Positions 56,168 through 64,000 of a stretch of DNA of 64,000 bases are shown here, one piece after another. A program made the translations under genes and the position numbers. The notes below the pieces were generated by a model. It searched no databases, was not told the origin of the DNA, and worked only from the letters and a program-made list of their open reading frames with translations. Positions within the stretch are counted from its first letter, which is position 1. Every line of letters starts with the position of its first letter. The DNA comes from Candidatus Bostrichicola ureolyticus (GTDB lineage Bacteria > Bacteroidota > Bacteroidia > Flavobacteriales > Blattabacteriaceae): the NCBI GenBank assembly GCA_029851125.1, contig CP100319.1, forward strand, positions 201,762 through 265,761, read 5' to 3'.

Positions 56168-57028
56168 ATGTTATTTAGACGTTTGTTGAGAATAAAAAGT
56201 ATGCAATTTTTATATGCTCAATATATTTCTAATATTGATCACAATGTAGTAGAAATAACTAATAGTATTGATAGATTACGATATTTATATATTTCTTTAA
56301 TTAAATTAATATTAACTATTAGAAATAAAGCTATTAAAGAGTTATCTATAAGTGATTTTTTTAAAAAAAATAATGTATTAAAATTATTAATAAATAATAT
56401 AAATAATAATATTTATAAGTTTAATAACATAAATGATAACTTATTTAGAATAAGTGAATACGATATATTATTATTATTAAGTGAATTCCGTAATACATCT
56501 TTGTATAAAGAGTATATCAATACTACTAAATCATCTTTTATAAAAGATAAAAATTTTATAATAAAATATTATGAATGTTATATTATGCATAATAATAAAC
56601 TTTATTCTTATGAAGATAATATTAATGATTTAAATTATGCACATTTAATGGTTTATAATACATTAAAAAATGTAAATCCAAAATATGTATTATTATATAA
56701 TATAAATTCAAATAATATAAATTTTATTATTAATCTATATCGTAAAACATTATCTAATAAATTATTATTTAATACATTAATATCTGATGTGCTTACTAAT
56801 TGGGATTTAAAACGTATAGCTAAATTAGATTTAATTGTTATGCATATGGCAATATGTGAATTTTTATACTTTCCTAATATACCTATTAAAGTGACTATGA
56901 ATGAATATATAGAAATAATAAAAATTTATTCTACTACTAAAAGCCCAATATTTATTAATGGTATTTTAGATAAAATATTAAAAATATTACAAAAACAAAT
57001 TATAAAAATAGGAAAAGGATTGTTGTAA
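56168..57028 (+). CDS. nusB: Transcription antitermination factor NusB
   Basis: The 286 residues match the long Bacteroidota NusB. The N-terminus LFRRLLRIKSMQFLYAQY and the C-terminal helical NusB domain (DWDLKRIAKLDLIVMHMAICEF-like, from about residue 214, then IPIKVTMNEYIEIIKIY) are recognisable. It helps assemble the rRNA antitermination complex with NusE and NusA. The middle is Asn/Ile-rich and poorly conserved. Confidence 0.88.
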   Translation: MLFRRLLRIKSMQFLYAQYISNIDHNVVEITNSIDRLRYLYISLIKLILTIRNKAIKELSISDFFKKNNVLKLLINNINNNIYKFNNINDNLFRISEYDILLLLSEFRNTSLYKEYINTTKSSFIKDKNFIIKYYECYIMHNNKLYSYEDNINDLNYAHLMVYNTLKNVNPKYVLLYNINSNNINFIINLYRKTLSNKLLFNTLISDVLTNWDLKRIAKLDLIVMHMAICEFLYFPNIPIKVTMNEYIEIIKIYSTTKSPIFINGILDKILKILQKQIIKIGKGLL

Positions 57029-57034
57029 AAAAAG

Positions 57035-57109
57035 GGTGGACGACCGGATTCGAACCGGCGACTATCAGAACCACAATCTGATGCTCTAACCAACTGAGCT
57101 ACGCCCACC
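57035..57109 (-). tRNA. tRNA-His(GTG)
   Basis: A 75-nt cloverleaf including the extra G-1 opposite C73: acceptor GTGGGCG / CGTCCAC, anticodon loop TTGTGGT (anticodon GTG), T-loop TTCGAAT. It is downstream of mnmG on the same strand, 25 bases away. Confidence 0.96.
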
Positions 57110-57134
57110 ATACAAAAAATATTTAAATATAATA

Positions 57135-59021
57135 TTATTTATTTATTTTTTTATTTTTTTTATGTATGTAAAGTAATAATATATTAATATCAGATGGTGA
57201 AACTCCACTAATTCTAGAAGCTTGTCCAAGAGAAAATGGTTTATATAAATTTAATTTTTCTATAGCTTCATAAGATAAAGATTTTATGATTGAATAATTA
57301 AAATTATAAGGTATCCGAATATTTTCTAATTGTAATAATTTATTTGCATTATTGATTTCTTTTTCTATATATGTTTTATATTTTATTTTAATTGAAACTT
57401 CTTCTAATATTTCTTCATTTAAATTTTGCTCTTTTATATAGTTATATATTGTAGGTATTGATACTATATCTTTAATAGATATTTCTGGCCGTAATAACAA
57501 AACATTAATTTTATTTGATTTGTTAATTAACGATGATTTTTTTTCTTTTAAAATAGTGTTTATTTCTTCAGGAAGAATATCTTTTTTTGAAAAAAAAAAT
57601 AAACAAGATTTTATTTTTTTTAGTTTATTTTCAAGTTTTTGTATCCTGTTAATACTTGCTAAGTTAAGTTTATAACTTATAGGAGTAAGTCTTTCATCAG
57701 CATTATCTTGTCTAAGAAGCATACGATGTTCTGCTCTTGATGTGAACATTCTATAAGGTTCTTGAGTACCCTTATTAATTAAATCATCAATTAATACACC
57801 AATATAAGCTTCGTTACGTTTTAAAATAAATGGATTCTTTTCATTAATTTTTAAATGTGCATTTATACCAGCAATAATACCTTGTGCTGCTGCTTCTTCA
57901 TATCCTGTAGTTCCATTAATTTGTCCAGCAAAAAATAAATTTTTTATAATTTTTGTTTCTAAATTATAATTAAGTTGAGTAGGAGGAAAATAATCATATT
58001 CTATAGCGTAACCTATTTTTAATATTTTAACCATTTCAAAACCTGATATTTTTTTAAGTGCTTTATATTGAATATCTTGAGGTAAAGAAGTAGAAAAACC
58101 ATTAATATAAACTTCTTTTGTATGCCAACCTTCTGGTTCTATAAATATTTGATGTTTATCTTTATCTGGAAAACGATAAATTTTATCTTCAATAGAAGGA
58201 CAATATCTAGGTCCTTTGCTTTTAATAGATCCATTAAAAATAGGAGAAGAATCAAAATTATTACGTATAATATCGTGGACTTCTTTGTTAGTATATGTAA
58301 TATAACAATTACGTTGATGAGTTAAAATTGTAGTATTTAAATATGAAAATTGTTTAGAGGGATTATCTCCTTGTTGTTTTAACATTTTGGAATAATTTAA
58401 AGATCTTCCATCTACTCTTGGTGAAGTACCTGTTTTCATTCTTCCATAATTAAAACCTAATTTTTTTAATTGTTCAGTAATACCAAAAGATGATTGTTCT
58501 GATATTCTTCCTCCACTAATTTTTTTATTTCCTATATGTATTAGACCATTTAAAAATGTACCGTTAGTTAATATAACAGATTTACTTTTAATTTTTATTC
58601 CCATAAGAGTATATACTCCTATTACTATATCACCTTTTATTAATAAAGATGTTACAGTATCTTGAAAAAGATCTAATCTAGGAATAGATTCTAAAGTTAA
58701 TCTCCATTCTTCTGTATAACGTAATCTATCTGATTGTGCTCTAGGACTCCACATTGCTGGTCCTTTAGATTTATTTAACATCCTAAATTGTATCATCGTT
58801 TTATCCGTTATAATGCCTGAATAACCTCCTAAAGCATCTATTTCTCTAACAATTTGTCCCTTAGCTATTCCACCTATAGCTGGATTACATGACATATTAC
58901 CAATTAATTGTATATTCATTGTTATTAATAAGGTATTGGATCCCATATTAGCAGCAGCTGCTGCCGCTTCAGCCCCTGCATGTCCTCCACCAACTACAAT
59001 TACATCATAATTTATAAACAT
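57135..59021 (-). CDS. mnmG: tRNA uridine-5-carboxymethylaminomethyl modification enzyme MnmG (GidA)
   Basis: FAD protein that works with MnmE to modify wobble U34. The 628 residues begin with the FAD motif VIVVGGGHAGAEAA, then SCNPAIGGIAKGQIVREIDA near residue 44, GTFLNGLIHIG near 153 and FFAGQINGTTGYEEAAAQG near 370. The C-terminal GIDA-associated domain ends with SLGQASRISGVSPSDINILL. Its length is normal. ybeY precedes it by 12 bases. Confidence 0.97.
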   Translation of the reverse strand: MFINYDVIVVGGGHAGAEAAAAAANMGSNTLLITMNIQLIGNMSCNPAIGGIAKGQIVREIDALGGYSGIITDKTMIQFRMLNKSKGPAMWSPRAQSDRLRYTEEWRLTLESIPRLDLFQDTVTSLLIKGDIVIGVYTLMGIKIKSKSVILTNGTFLNGLIHIGNKKISGGRISEQSSFGITEQLKKLGFNYGRMKTGTSPRVDGRSLNYSKMLKQQGDNPSKQFSYLNTTILTHQRNCYITYTNKEVHDIIRNNFDSSPIFNGSIKSKGPRYCPSIEDKIYRFPDKDKHQIFIEPEGWHTKEVYINGFSTSLPQDIQYKALKKISGFEMVKILKIGYAIEYDYFPPTQLNYNLETKIIKNLFFAGQINGTTGYEEAAAQGIIAGINAHLKINEKNPFILKRNEAYIGVLIDDLINKGTQEPYRMFTSRAEHRMLLRQDNADERLTPISYKLNLASINRIQKLENKLKKIKSCLFFFSKKDILPEEINTILKEKKSSLINKSNKINVLLLRPEISIKDIVSIPTIYNYIKEQNLNEEILEEVSIKIKYKTYIEKEINNANKLLQLENIRIPYNFNYSIIKSLSYEAIEKLNLYKPFSLGQASRISGVSPSDINILLLYIHKKNKKINK

Positions 59022-59033
59022 AATTTTATATAA

Positions 59034-59462
59034 TTATTTATATAATTTGTGAAATAATTTAATATAAAAGTTTTCTTTATTATGCATTATTTTTTTATCA
59101 ATTTGTGATTTATCATTATATCCCGATAAATGTAATATAGCGTGTATCATTACTATTTTCAATTCATAATTAAAATTATTAGATAATATATAAGCGTTTT
59201 CAATAACACGATCTATACTAATAAATATATCTCCATATATATTATTATTATTATTATAATTAAAAGTTATAACATCAGTATAATTATTATGATTTAAATA
59301 TTTTTTATTTATATTATATATATATTCATCAGTACAAAAAATATAATTAATATTTTTTAGATTTTTTCCTTCATTTTTAATTGCAAAGGATATCCATTTA
59401 ATAAATAAATGTCTATCTCTTTTTGTTATATAAAAGTTAGTTTCATAAAAAAAATAAATCAT
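59034..59462 (-). CDS. ybeY: Endoribonuclease YbeY (rRNA maturation factor)
   Basis: Zinc-dependent RNase for 16S rRNA 3' maturation and ribosome quality control. The 142-residue protein has YTDVITFNYN and the metal-site motif HAILHLSGYNDK near residue 115 with the first two histidines. The third ligand position reads as Asn-Asp-Lys, which I believe is usual in this phylum. It sits in the alr-ybeY-mnmG minus-strand group, 2 bases after alr. Confidence 0.92.
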   Translation of the reverse strand: MIYFFYETNFYITKRDRHLFIKWISFAIKNEGKNLKNINYIFCTDEYIYNINKKYLNHNNYTDVITFNYNNNNNIYGDIFISIDRVIENAYILSNNFNYELKIVMIHAILHLSGYNDKSQIDKKIMHNKENFYIKLFHKLYK

Positions 59463-59464
59463 TT

Positions 59465-60925
59465 TTAATATAAATAAATACGTTTAACTCTAAAAGAAAT
59501 AGAAGTGAATATTTGATATGGTATTGTGTTGTACATTTTAGCTAATTCCATTACATTAGGTTTTTTACCAAAAATAATAACTTCATCACCTTCCTTACAA
59601 TTAATATAAGTAATATCTACAATAAGCATATCCATACAAATAGTTATAATAAATGCTTTATGATTATCTATCATAATATATCCATATAATCCTAATTTAA
59701 TATCTGCATATCCTATAGGTATAATAGCTATTATTATATTTTTTTTAACCTTATATTTTAGTCCATATCCTATTGTTGATCCTACAGAAACTTTTTTTAT
59801 TTGAGAAATAATAGTTTTTAGCACACATACAACCCTTAATTTTTTTGATAAAAAACTATTTTCAGATATTATTCCATAAATACCTAAACCTAATCTAACC
59901 ATATCAAATTGAGCTTTAGGAAAATTTACAATACCAGAAGTATTTAAAATATGTTTAATAGAATTATATTTTATGATATTTGTTAATAGTATATATATAC
60001 GATTGAATTTATTAATTTGTTGTAAAGTAAATTTACTTTCTTTTTTATTATCACTAACTGCTAAATGAGAAAAAATAGATTGAACAAATATTTTTTTTTC
60101 ATTTAATAAAATGTTACCTAACATAATAATATCATCTTCTAAAAAACCCAATCTATGCATACCAGTATCTATTTTTATATGTATTGGATATGGAGTATGT
60201 AAAGTATGTTTTTTTAACTCAATTAAAAATTTTTTTAAAACATAAAAATTATAAATTGATGGTTCAAGATTATATTTAATAATAGCTATAAAATTACTGC
60301 AATCAGGATTCATAACCATAATTGGTATAGTAATACCACAATTACGCAAATTTATTCCTTCATTAACAGATGCTACACCTAAATAATCAACATGATTTTG
60401 TAAAAAAATTGGAATTTCACCATTACTACTACTACCATAAGAAAAAGATTTTACCATTACCATTATCTTAGTTGTGGTTTTTAGATAATATTTTTTGAAG
60501 TAGTTTAAATTAAAAATCAATGATTTTAAATTAATTTCATATACTGTTATATTATAATTTTCTTCTAAAGATTCTACTATTTGTTCAACTCCAAAATTAT
60601 TACCCTTTATAAGTATTATTTCATTTTTAAAATGAAATTTTTTGATAAAATCTTTTGTATTTAAATAATAATAACAAAAGTTTTTATTAATATTAATAAT
60701 TGGAATTTTTGTTCCTATTATAATTAATCTATTGATTTTAAATTTTAAATTTTCAATAATAGTAGTATTTATTATAAAATCGTAAATAATAAGTGTTTTT
60801 TTATAATTTTTGTATATTTGTATAAAATCTACAGCAATTTTTATTGATTTTAAATTTAAATTATAAGTATCCTTAATAATTAAACAATTATTAATTCCTT
60901 TAGAAATCCATAATTTATTATCCAT
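59465..60925 (-). CDS. alr: Alanine racemase with a MurF C-terminal remnant
   Basis: PLP racemase that supplies D-alanine to Ddl. The racemase part runs from about residue 130 to 486: PLP lysine in VMVKSFSYGSS near residue 157, the GVASVNEG and DTGMHRLGF segments, GSTIGYG, and ICMDMLIVD. In Bacteroidota this gene is normally a MurF-Alr fusion of about 820 residues. Here the first ~130 residues resemble only the C-terminal MurF domain (LIIKDTYNLNLKSIKIAVDF, residues 15-34), so the UDP-MurNAc-tripeptide binding and ATPase domains are gone. rsmI is divergent only 34 bases upstream, so nothing more of MurF can be here. Confidence 0.9.
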   Translation of the reverse strand: MDNKLWISKGINNCLIIKDTYNLNLKSIKIAVDFIQIYKNYKKTLIIYDFIINTTIIENLKFKINRLIIIGTKIPIININKNFCYYYLNTKDFIKKFHFKNEIILIKGNNFGVEQIVESLEENYNITVYEINLKSLIFNLNYFKKYYLKTTTKIMVMVKSFSYGSSSNGEIPIFLQNHVDYLGVASVNEGINLRNCGITIPIMVMNPDCSNFIAIIKYNLEPSIYNFYVLKKFLIELKKHTLHTPYPIHIKIDTGMHRLGFLEDDIIMLGNILLNEKKIFVQSIFSHLAVSDNKKESKFTLQQINKFNRIYILLTNIIKYNSIKHILNTSGIVNFPKAQFDMVRLGLGIYGIISENSFLSKKLRVVCVLKTIISQIKKVSVGSTIGYGLKYKVKKNIIIAIIPIGYADIKLGLYGYIMIDNHKAFIITICMDMLIVDITYINCKEGDEVIIFGKKPNVMELAKMYNTIPYQIFTSISFRVKRIYLY

Positions 60926-60927
60926 AA

Positions 60928-60946
60928 TATTATTATATTAATAATA
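60928..60946. repeat. Inverted repeat in the alr / rsmI divergent spacer
   Basis: TATTATTA, loop TAT, TAATAATA: 8-bp arms in a 34-base spacer. Weak on its own. Confidence 0.3.
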
Positions 60947-60959
60947 CAATTATTTATAA

Positions 60960-61640
60960 ATGTTATATATTGTGCCAACTCCTATAGGAAATTTTGAAGA
61001 TTTTAGCTTTAGAAGTATTCGTATACTTAAAGAATCAGATTTGATATTGGCTGAAAATATTTTTTTTTCTAAAAAATTATTAAATCATTATAATATTGAT
61101 AAACCTATTAAAACTTATCATATATTTAATGAACATAAAATTATTCCAGATATTTTAAAAAAACTTAAAGATGGAAAAATATTATCATTAATTTCTAATG
61201 CTGGTACGCCTAGTATATCTGATCCAGGTTATTTACTAATAAAAGCTTGTATTAAAGATAAAATAGAAATAGATTGTTTACCAGGAGCAACAGCATTTGT
61301 TCCTGCTATAGTAAATTCAGGTTTTCCTATAAATGAATTTGTATTTATGGGTTTTTTACCATCTAAAAAGAGAAGAAAAAAAAAACTGAAATATATTTCA
61401 AAAGAAAATAAAACTATTGTTTTATATGAGTCCCCTCATAGACTGGTAAAAACTTTATGTGATCTACAAATATTTTTAGGTGGAGAACAAGTAATAACTA
61501 TTTGTAGAGAATTATCAAAAAAATTTCAAGAAATTATTAGAGGAACTATTAAAGAAATGACTATTTATTTTAATAATAAAATTCCAAAAGGAGAATTTGT
61601 TATTGTGTTAAAAAACAAAAAAAATGCAATGGATATATAA
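60960..61640 (+). CDS. rsmI: 16S rRNA 2'-O-ribose C1402 methyltransferase RsmI
   Basis: Tetrapyrrole-methylase-fold enzyme acting near the decoding centre. The 226 residues have LYIVPTPIGNFEDFSFRSI at the N-terminus, SNAGTPSISDPGYLLI near residue 79 and LPGATAFVPAIVNSGFP near 106. The C-terminal extension of E. coli RsmI is missing. Its last 17 bases overlap recJ. Confidence 0.95.
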   Translation: MLYIVPTPIGNFEDFSFRSIRILKESDLILAENIFFSKKLLNHYNIDKPIKTYHIFNEHKIIPDILKKLKDGKILSLISNAGTPSISDPGYLLIKACIKDKIEIDCLPGATAFVPAIVNSGFPINEFVFMGFLPSKKRRKKKLKYISKENKTIVLYESPHRLVKTLCDLQIFLGGEQVITICRELSKKFQEIIRGTIKEMTIYFNNKIPKGEFVIVLKNKKNAMDI

Positions 61641-63342
61641 AGATACTCCTAAGGAGGAAATTATAAGTAAATTAAAATTAGATCTGGGTGTAAATCATAT
61701 TATTGCAATTTTATTAGCACAAAGAAATATAAAATCTTTTGAAGAAGCAAAAAATTTTTTTCGTCCTAAACTAGAATATCTTTATAATCCTTTTCTAATG
61801 AAAGATATGAATAAAGCTGTTAATAGAATATTAAAGGCTATAAAAAACAATGAAAATATTTTAATATATGGTGATTATGATGTAGATGGTATTACTTCAG
61901 TTGTAATGATTTATGATTTTTTAAAAAAATTATCAAATTCATTTATATATTATTATATACCTGATAGATATAAAGAAGGATATGGTATTTCTTATGAAGG
62001 TATAAATTTTGCATTATCAAAACAAATTACTTTAATCATTGCATTAGATTGCGGAATTAATAATTTATCAGAAATAAATTATGCTAAAAAACATGGAATT
62101 GATTTTATTATATGTGATCATCATTTACCTGAAATAAAAAATATAAATGCTTATGCAGTGCTTAATCCAAAATATAATGATTGTCAATATCCATTTAAAG
62201 AATTAAGTGGATGTGGTATTGGTTTTAAATTAATTCATGGATTAGCTAATATATTAAATATAAATAAAGAAAATGTTTATCTATATTTAGATCTTGTCAC
62301 TTTGAGTATTGCTGCAGACGTTGTACCTGTTATTAATGAAAATCGTATAATATCATTTTATGGTCTTAAAAAACTAAATACAAATCCTTTTATAGGTATT
62401 AGGATAATTGTTAAAAAAATAAAAAATACTATTGATATGTCTGATATTGTCTATAAAATAGCTCCTAAAATTAATGCTGCTGGTCGTATTAAACATGCTA
62501 ATATTGCTGTTGAATTATTGCTTTCAAAAAAAACAGAAGAAATAAAAAAACTATATAAAGAAATTATTGAATTGAATAATTCAAGAAAAAATATTGATAG
62601 TATGGTCACTCAAGAAGCTTTAGAACTTATTAAGTTACATAAAGAAGAAAACAAATATACTACAATAGTTTATAAACCTAATTGGCATAAAGGAGTTTTA
62701 GGTATTGTAGCATCTCGTCTTATTGAAAAATATTATCGTCCTACATTAATATTTACAGCAACAAATAATGGCAAAAAATTAGTAGCTTCAGCGCGTTCTG
62801 TTATTGGATTTGATATTTATAATGCTATTAAAAAATGTTCAAAATATATAGACTATTTCGGAGGACATAAATATGCTGCAGGTATTACTATAGATTATTC
62901 AGTTTTTCCTATTTTTAAGTCTATATTTGAAAATATAGTAAAAAATAGTATTAATGAAAAACAACGTTATCCTAGTCTAACAATTGATTATTGCATATCC
63001 CTAAATGATATAACCCCAAAATTATTACGTATTTTAAAACAATTTTCTCCTTTTGGTCAAGACAACGGAAAACCAGTCTTTTTATCAAAAGAAGTTTTAG
63101 ATAAAGGAGGTGCTAAAGTAATAGGTAATAATCATTTAAAATTAAATGTATATCATATAGGACAAAAAAAAAGTTTAATTGCAATTGGCTTTGGATTAGG
63201 TAAATATATTGATATTGTTTTAAATAATAGATCATTTGATATTGTCTATACAATAGAAGAAATTTCTTATAAAGGTAAAAATTATACACAATTGTATATA
63301 AAGGATATAAGAGGCACCGAACGGATTCGAACCGTTGTATAA
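61624..63342 (+). CDS. recJ: Single-stranded-DNA-specific exonuclease RecJ
   Basis: 5'-3' ssDNA exonuclease for recombination and repair. DHH phosphoesterase motifs: LIYGDYDVDGITSVVM near residue 79, ALDCGINN near 140 and the name-giving CDHHLPE near 158; the DHHA1 domain includes VLGIVASRLIEKYYRP and AGITI. The 572-residue length is normal. After the OB-domain end LYIKDIR the frame carries on through nine odd codons (GTERIRTVV) that are antisense tRNA-Cys, and stops inside that tRNA gene. Confidence 0.95.
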   Translation: MQWIYKDTPKEEIISKLKLDLGVNHIIAILLAQRNIKSFEEAKNFFRPKLEYLYNPFLMKDMNKAVNRILKAIKNNENILIYGDYDVDGITSVVMIYDFLKKLSNSFIYYYIPDRYKEGYGISYEGINFALSKQITLIIALDCGINNLSEINYAKKHGIDFIICDHHLPEIKNINAYAVLNPKYNDCQYPFKELSGCGIGFKLIHGLANILNINKENVYLYLDLVTLSIAADVVPVINENRIISFYGLKKLNTNPFIGIRIIVKKIKNTIDMSDIVYKIAPKINAAGRIKHANIAVELLLSKKTEEIKKLYKEIIELNNSRKNIDSMVTQEALELIKLHKEENKYTTIVYKPNWHKGVLGIVASRLIEKYYRPTLIFTATNNGKKLVASARSVIGFDIYNAIKKCSKYIDYFGGHKYAAGITIDYSVFPIFKSIFENIVKNSINEKQRYPSLTIDYCISLNDITPKLLRILKQFSPFGQDNGKPVFLSKEVLDKGGAKVIGNNHLKLNVYHIGQKKSLIAIGFGLGKYIDIVLNNRSFDIVYTIEEISYKGKNYTQLYIKDIRGTERIRTVV

Positions 63343-63382
63343 GGTTTTGCAGACCTATGCCTAACCTCTCGGCCACGGTGCC
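63312..63382 (-). tRNA. tRNA-Cys(GCA)
   Basis: A 71-nt cloverleaf: acceptor GGCACCG / CGGTGCC with discriminator T, anticodon loop CTGCAAA (anticodon GCA) and T-loop TTCGAAT. It is 5 bases downstream of sodA on the same strand and its 3' 31 bases are antisense to the end of recJ. Confidence 0.96.
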
Positions 63383-63387
63383 TTAAT

Positions 63388-63990
63388 TTAATTTTTATTA
63401 TTTTCAAAATTTTTTGATACCTCATCCCAATTAATAACATTCCAAAATGCTTCTATATATTCATTGCGACGATTTTGATAACGAAGATAATAAGCATGTT
63501 CCCATACATCTAATGCCATTATAGGTATTCCTTCACCATACATTAATGGATTATCTTGATTAATTGTAGAATTAATTGTTAATTCATTATTAATATTTAA
63601 ATATAACCAAGCCCATCCTGACCCAAAATGTTTTATAGCAACATTAGAAAATATTTCTTTGAAATTTTCAAAAGAACCGAATTTATTATTAATATCTACA
63701 ATTAAAGAATCTGAAGGTTTGTTGTCTTTTTTATTATTGGGAGAAATAATCTTCCAGAAGAAATTATGATTATAATACCCTCCTCCATTATTGCGAATAA
63801 CAGTATTATCTATATTATTTTTTAAAATTTGTTCTATTGATTGGTCACATAAATTTAATTCTTTGATAGCATTATTCAAATTTAAAGTGTATGATGCATG
63901 ATGTTTAGTATGATGTATTTCCATAGTACTAGAATCTATATAAGGTTCTAAAGCATCATATTTATATGATAAAATAGGAAGTTTGAACAT
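63388..63990 (-). CDS. sodA: Superoxide dismutase (Mn/Fe family)
   Basis: Dismutates superoxide. The 200 residues carry all four metal ligands: His26 in EIHHTKHH, His in YYNHNFFW near residue 74, and Asp and His in DVWEHAYY near 158. Gly rather than Gln two residues before the YYNH segment and Gln in INQDNPLM favour the Mn or cambialistic type. It has no signal peptide, so it is cytoplasmic. It ends 5 bases before tRNA-Cys; the window ends 10 bases upstream of its ATG. Confidence 0.96.
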   Translation of the reverse strand: MFKLPILSYKYDALEPYIDSSTMEIHHTKHHASYTLNLNNAIKELNLCDQSIEQILKNNIDNTVIRNNGGGYYNHNFFWKIISPNNKKDNKPSDSLIVDINNKFGSFENFKEIFSNVAIKHFGSGWAWLYLNINNELTINSTINQDNPLMYGEGIPIMALDVWEHAYYLRYQNRRNEYIEAFWNVINWDEVSKNFENNKN

Positions 63991-64000
63991 AATTTTATTG

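Noticed and set aside
56926-57111. Minus-strand open frame of 61 codons starting MVGVAQLVRASDCGSD
   Set aside because: It is tRNA-His sequence followed by antisense nusB.
1-64000. Mobile elements, prophage, CRISPR arrays, rRNA genes, or a new multi-gene defence or biosynthetic cluster
   Set aside because: I looked on both strands and saw no transposase, integrase, spaced repeats, rRNA or unexplained gene group; only the single orphan gene at 48814 is unaccounted for.

Overview
The window is a dense, very AT-rich stretch of bacterial chromosome carrying 50 recognisable protein genes, one orphan gene and 13 tRNA genes. Almost every gene is a core housekeeping gene. Spacers are only a few bases long, many neighbours overlap, Shine-Dalgarno sequences are rare, several starts are TTG, and there are no mobile elements, prophage or CRISPR. 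Family signatures point to Bacteroidota/Flavobacteriales: a short RpoD of 299 residues, a PUR-alpha-like DUF3276 protein, a zinc-less L32, type B L31, a long NusB, a MurF-Alr fusion remnant, a MurA with Asp at the usual Cys position, and a ddl / PASTA protein / rluD neighbourhood. Reduction, AT bias, a glutamate dehydrogenase, lysine-pathway genes and a retained peptidoglycan pathway together suggest an insect endosymbiont of the Blattabacterium type. This assignment is an inference from content; no search was run.

Layout. 1-7,700: end of an NDH-2 gene, a menaquinone-type thioesterase, tRNA-Leu and tRNA-Gly, mutS, sppA, clpX and clpP. 7,700-13,500: a flippase, tatA, an N-domain-less ClpC, mutL and rpmF. 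13,500-26,850: a long same-strand run glyA, lon, lysA, tRNA-Ser, hpf, holB, leuS, gdhA, alaS. 26,800-41,400: ftsK, aspS, murA, folC, tRNA-Val, a 5-formyl-THF cyclo-ligase, rseP, ddl, a one-PASTA protein, rluD, a class A PBP, tRNA-Leu, gltX, trmD, tRNA-Phe. 41,500-48,800: a CBS/CorC membrane protein, tRNA-Arg, pth, asd, an RNA methyltransferase, rnhA, plsC, tatC, ychF, smpB. 48,800-49,700: an orphan secreted repeat protein, a perfect hairpin and four tRNAs. 49,700-64,000: tsaD, rsmE, rpmE2, menG, rpsO, pnp, rpoD, DUF3276, nusB, tRNA-His, mnmG, ybeY, alr, rsmI, recJ, tRNA-Cys, sodA.

How it fits together. Translation and RNA modification dominate (four aminoacyl-tRNA synthetases, TrmD, MnmG, TsaD, RsmE, RsmI, RluD, YbeY, HPF, SmpB). 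Protein quality control is unusually complete (ClpX, ClpP, ClpC, Lon, SppA, RseP). Cell-wall genes murA, alr, ddl and PBP1A, with asd and lysA for the diaminopimelate/lysine branch, indicate a peptidoglycan-bearing cell. Both TatA and TatC are present. Respiration is represented by NDH-2 and two menaquinone-pathway enzymes.

Most notable observations. (1) alaS and rnhA are each broken by a single missing A in a poly(A) tract of 10 or 11 bases, the arrangement expected for genes rescued by transcriptional slippage, although a shared homopolymer error is possible. (2) Several genes have lost whole domains (ClpC N-domain, FtsK gamma domain, most of MurF). (3) Protein genes run into tRNA genes: pth ends inside tRNA-Arg, the lysA stop shares a base with tRNA-Ser, and recJ reads antisense into tRNA-Cys. 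(4) Most divergent spacers hold a perfect inverted repeat, up to 48 bp. (5) There is an orphan secreted Lys/Ala/Glu repeat protein with a decaying, repeat-derived tail. I found no clearly new multi-gene system.
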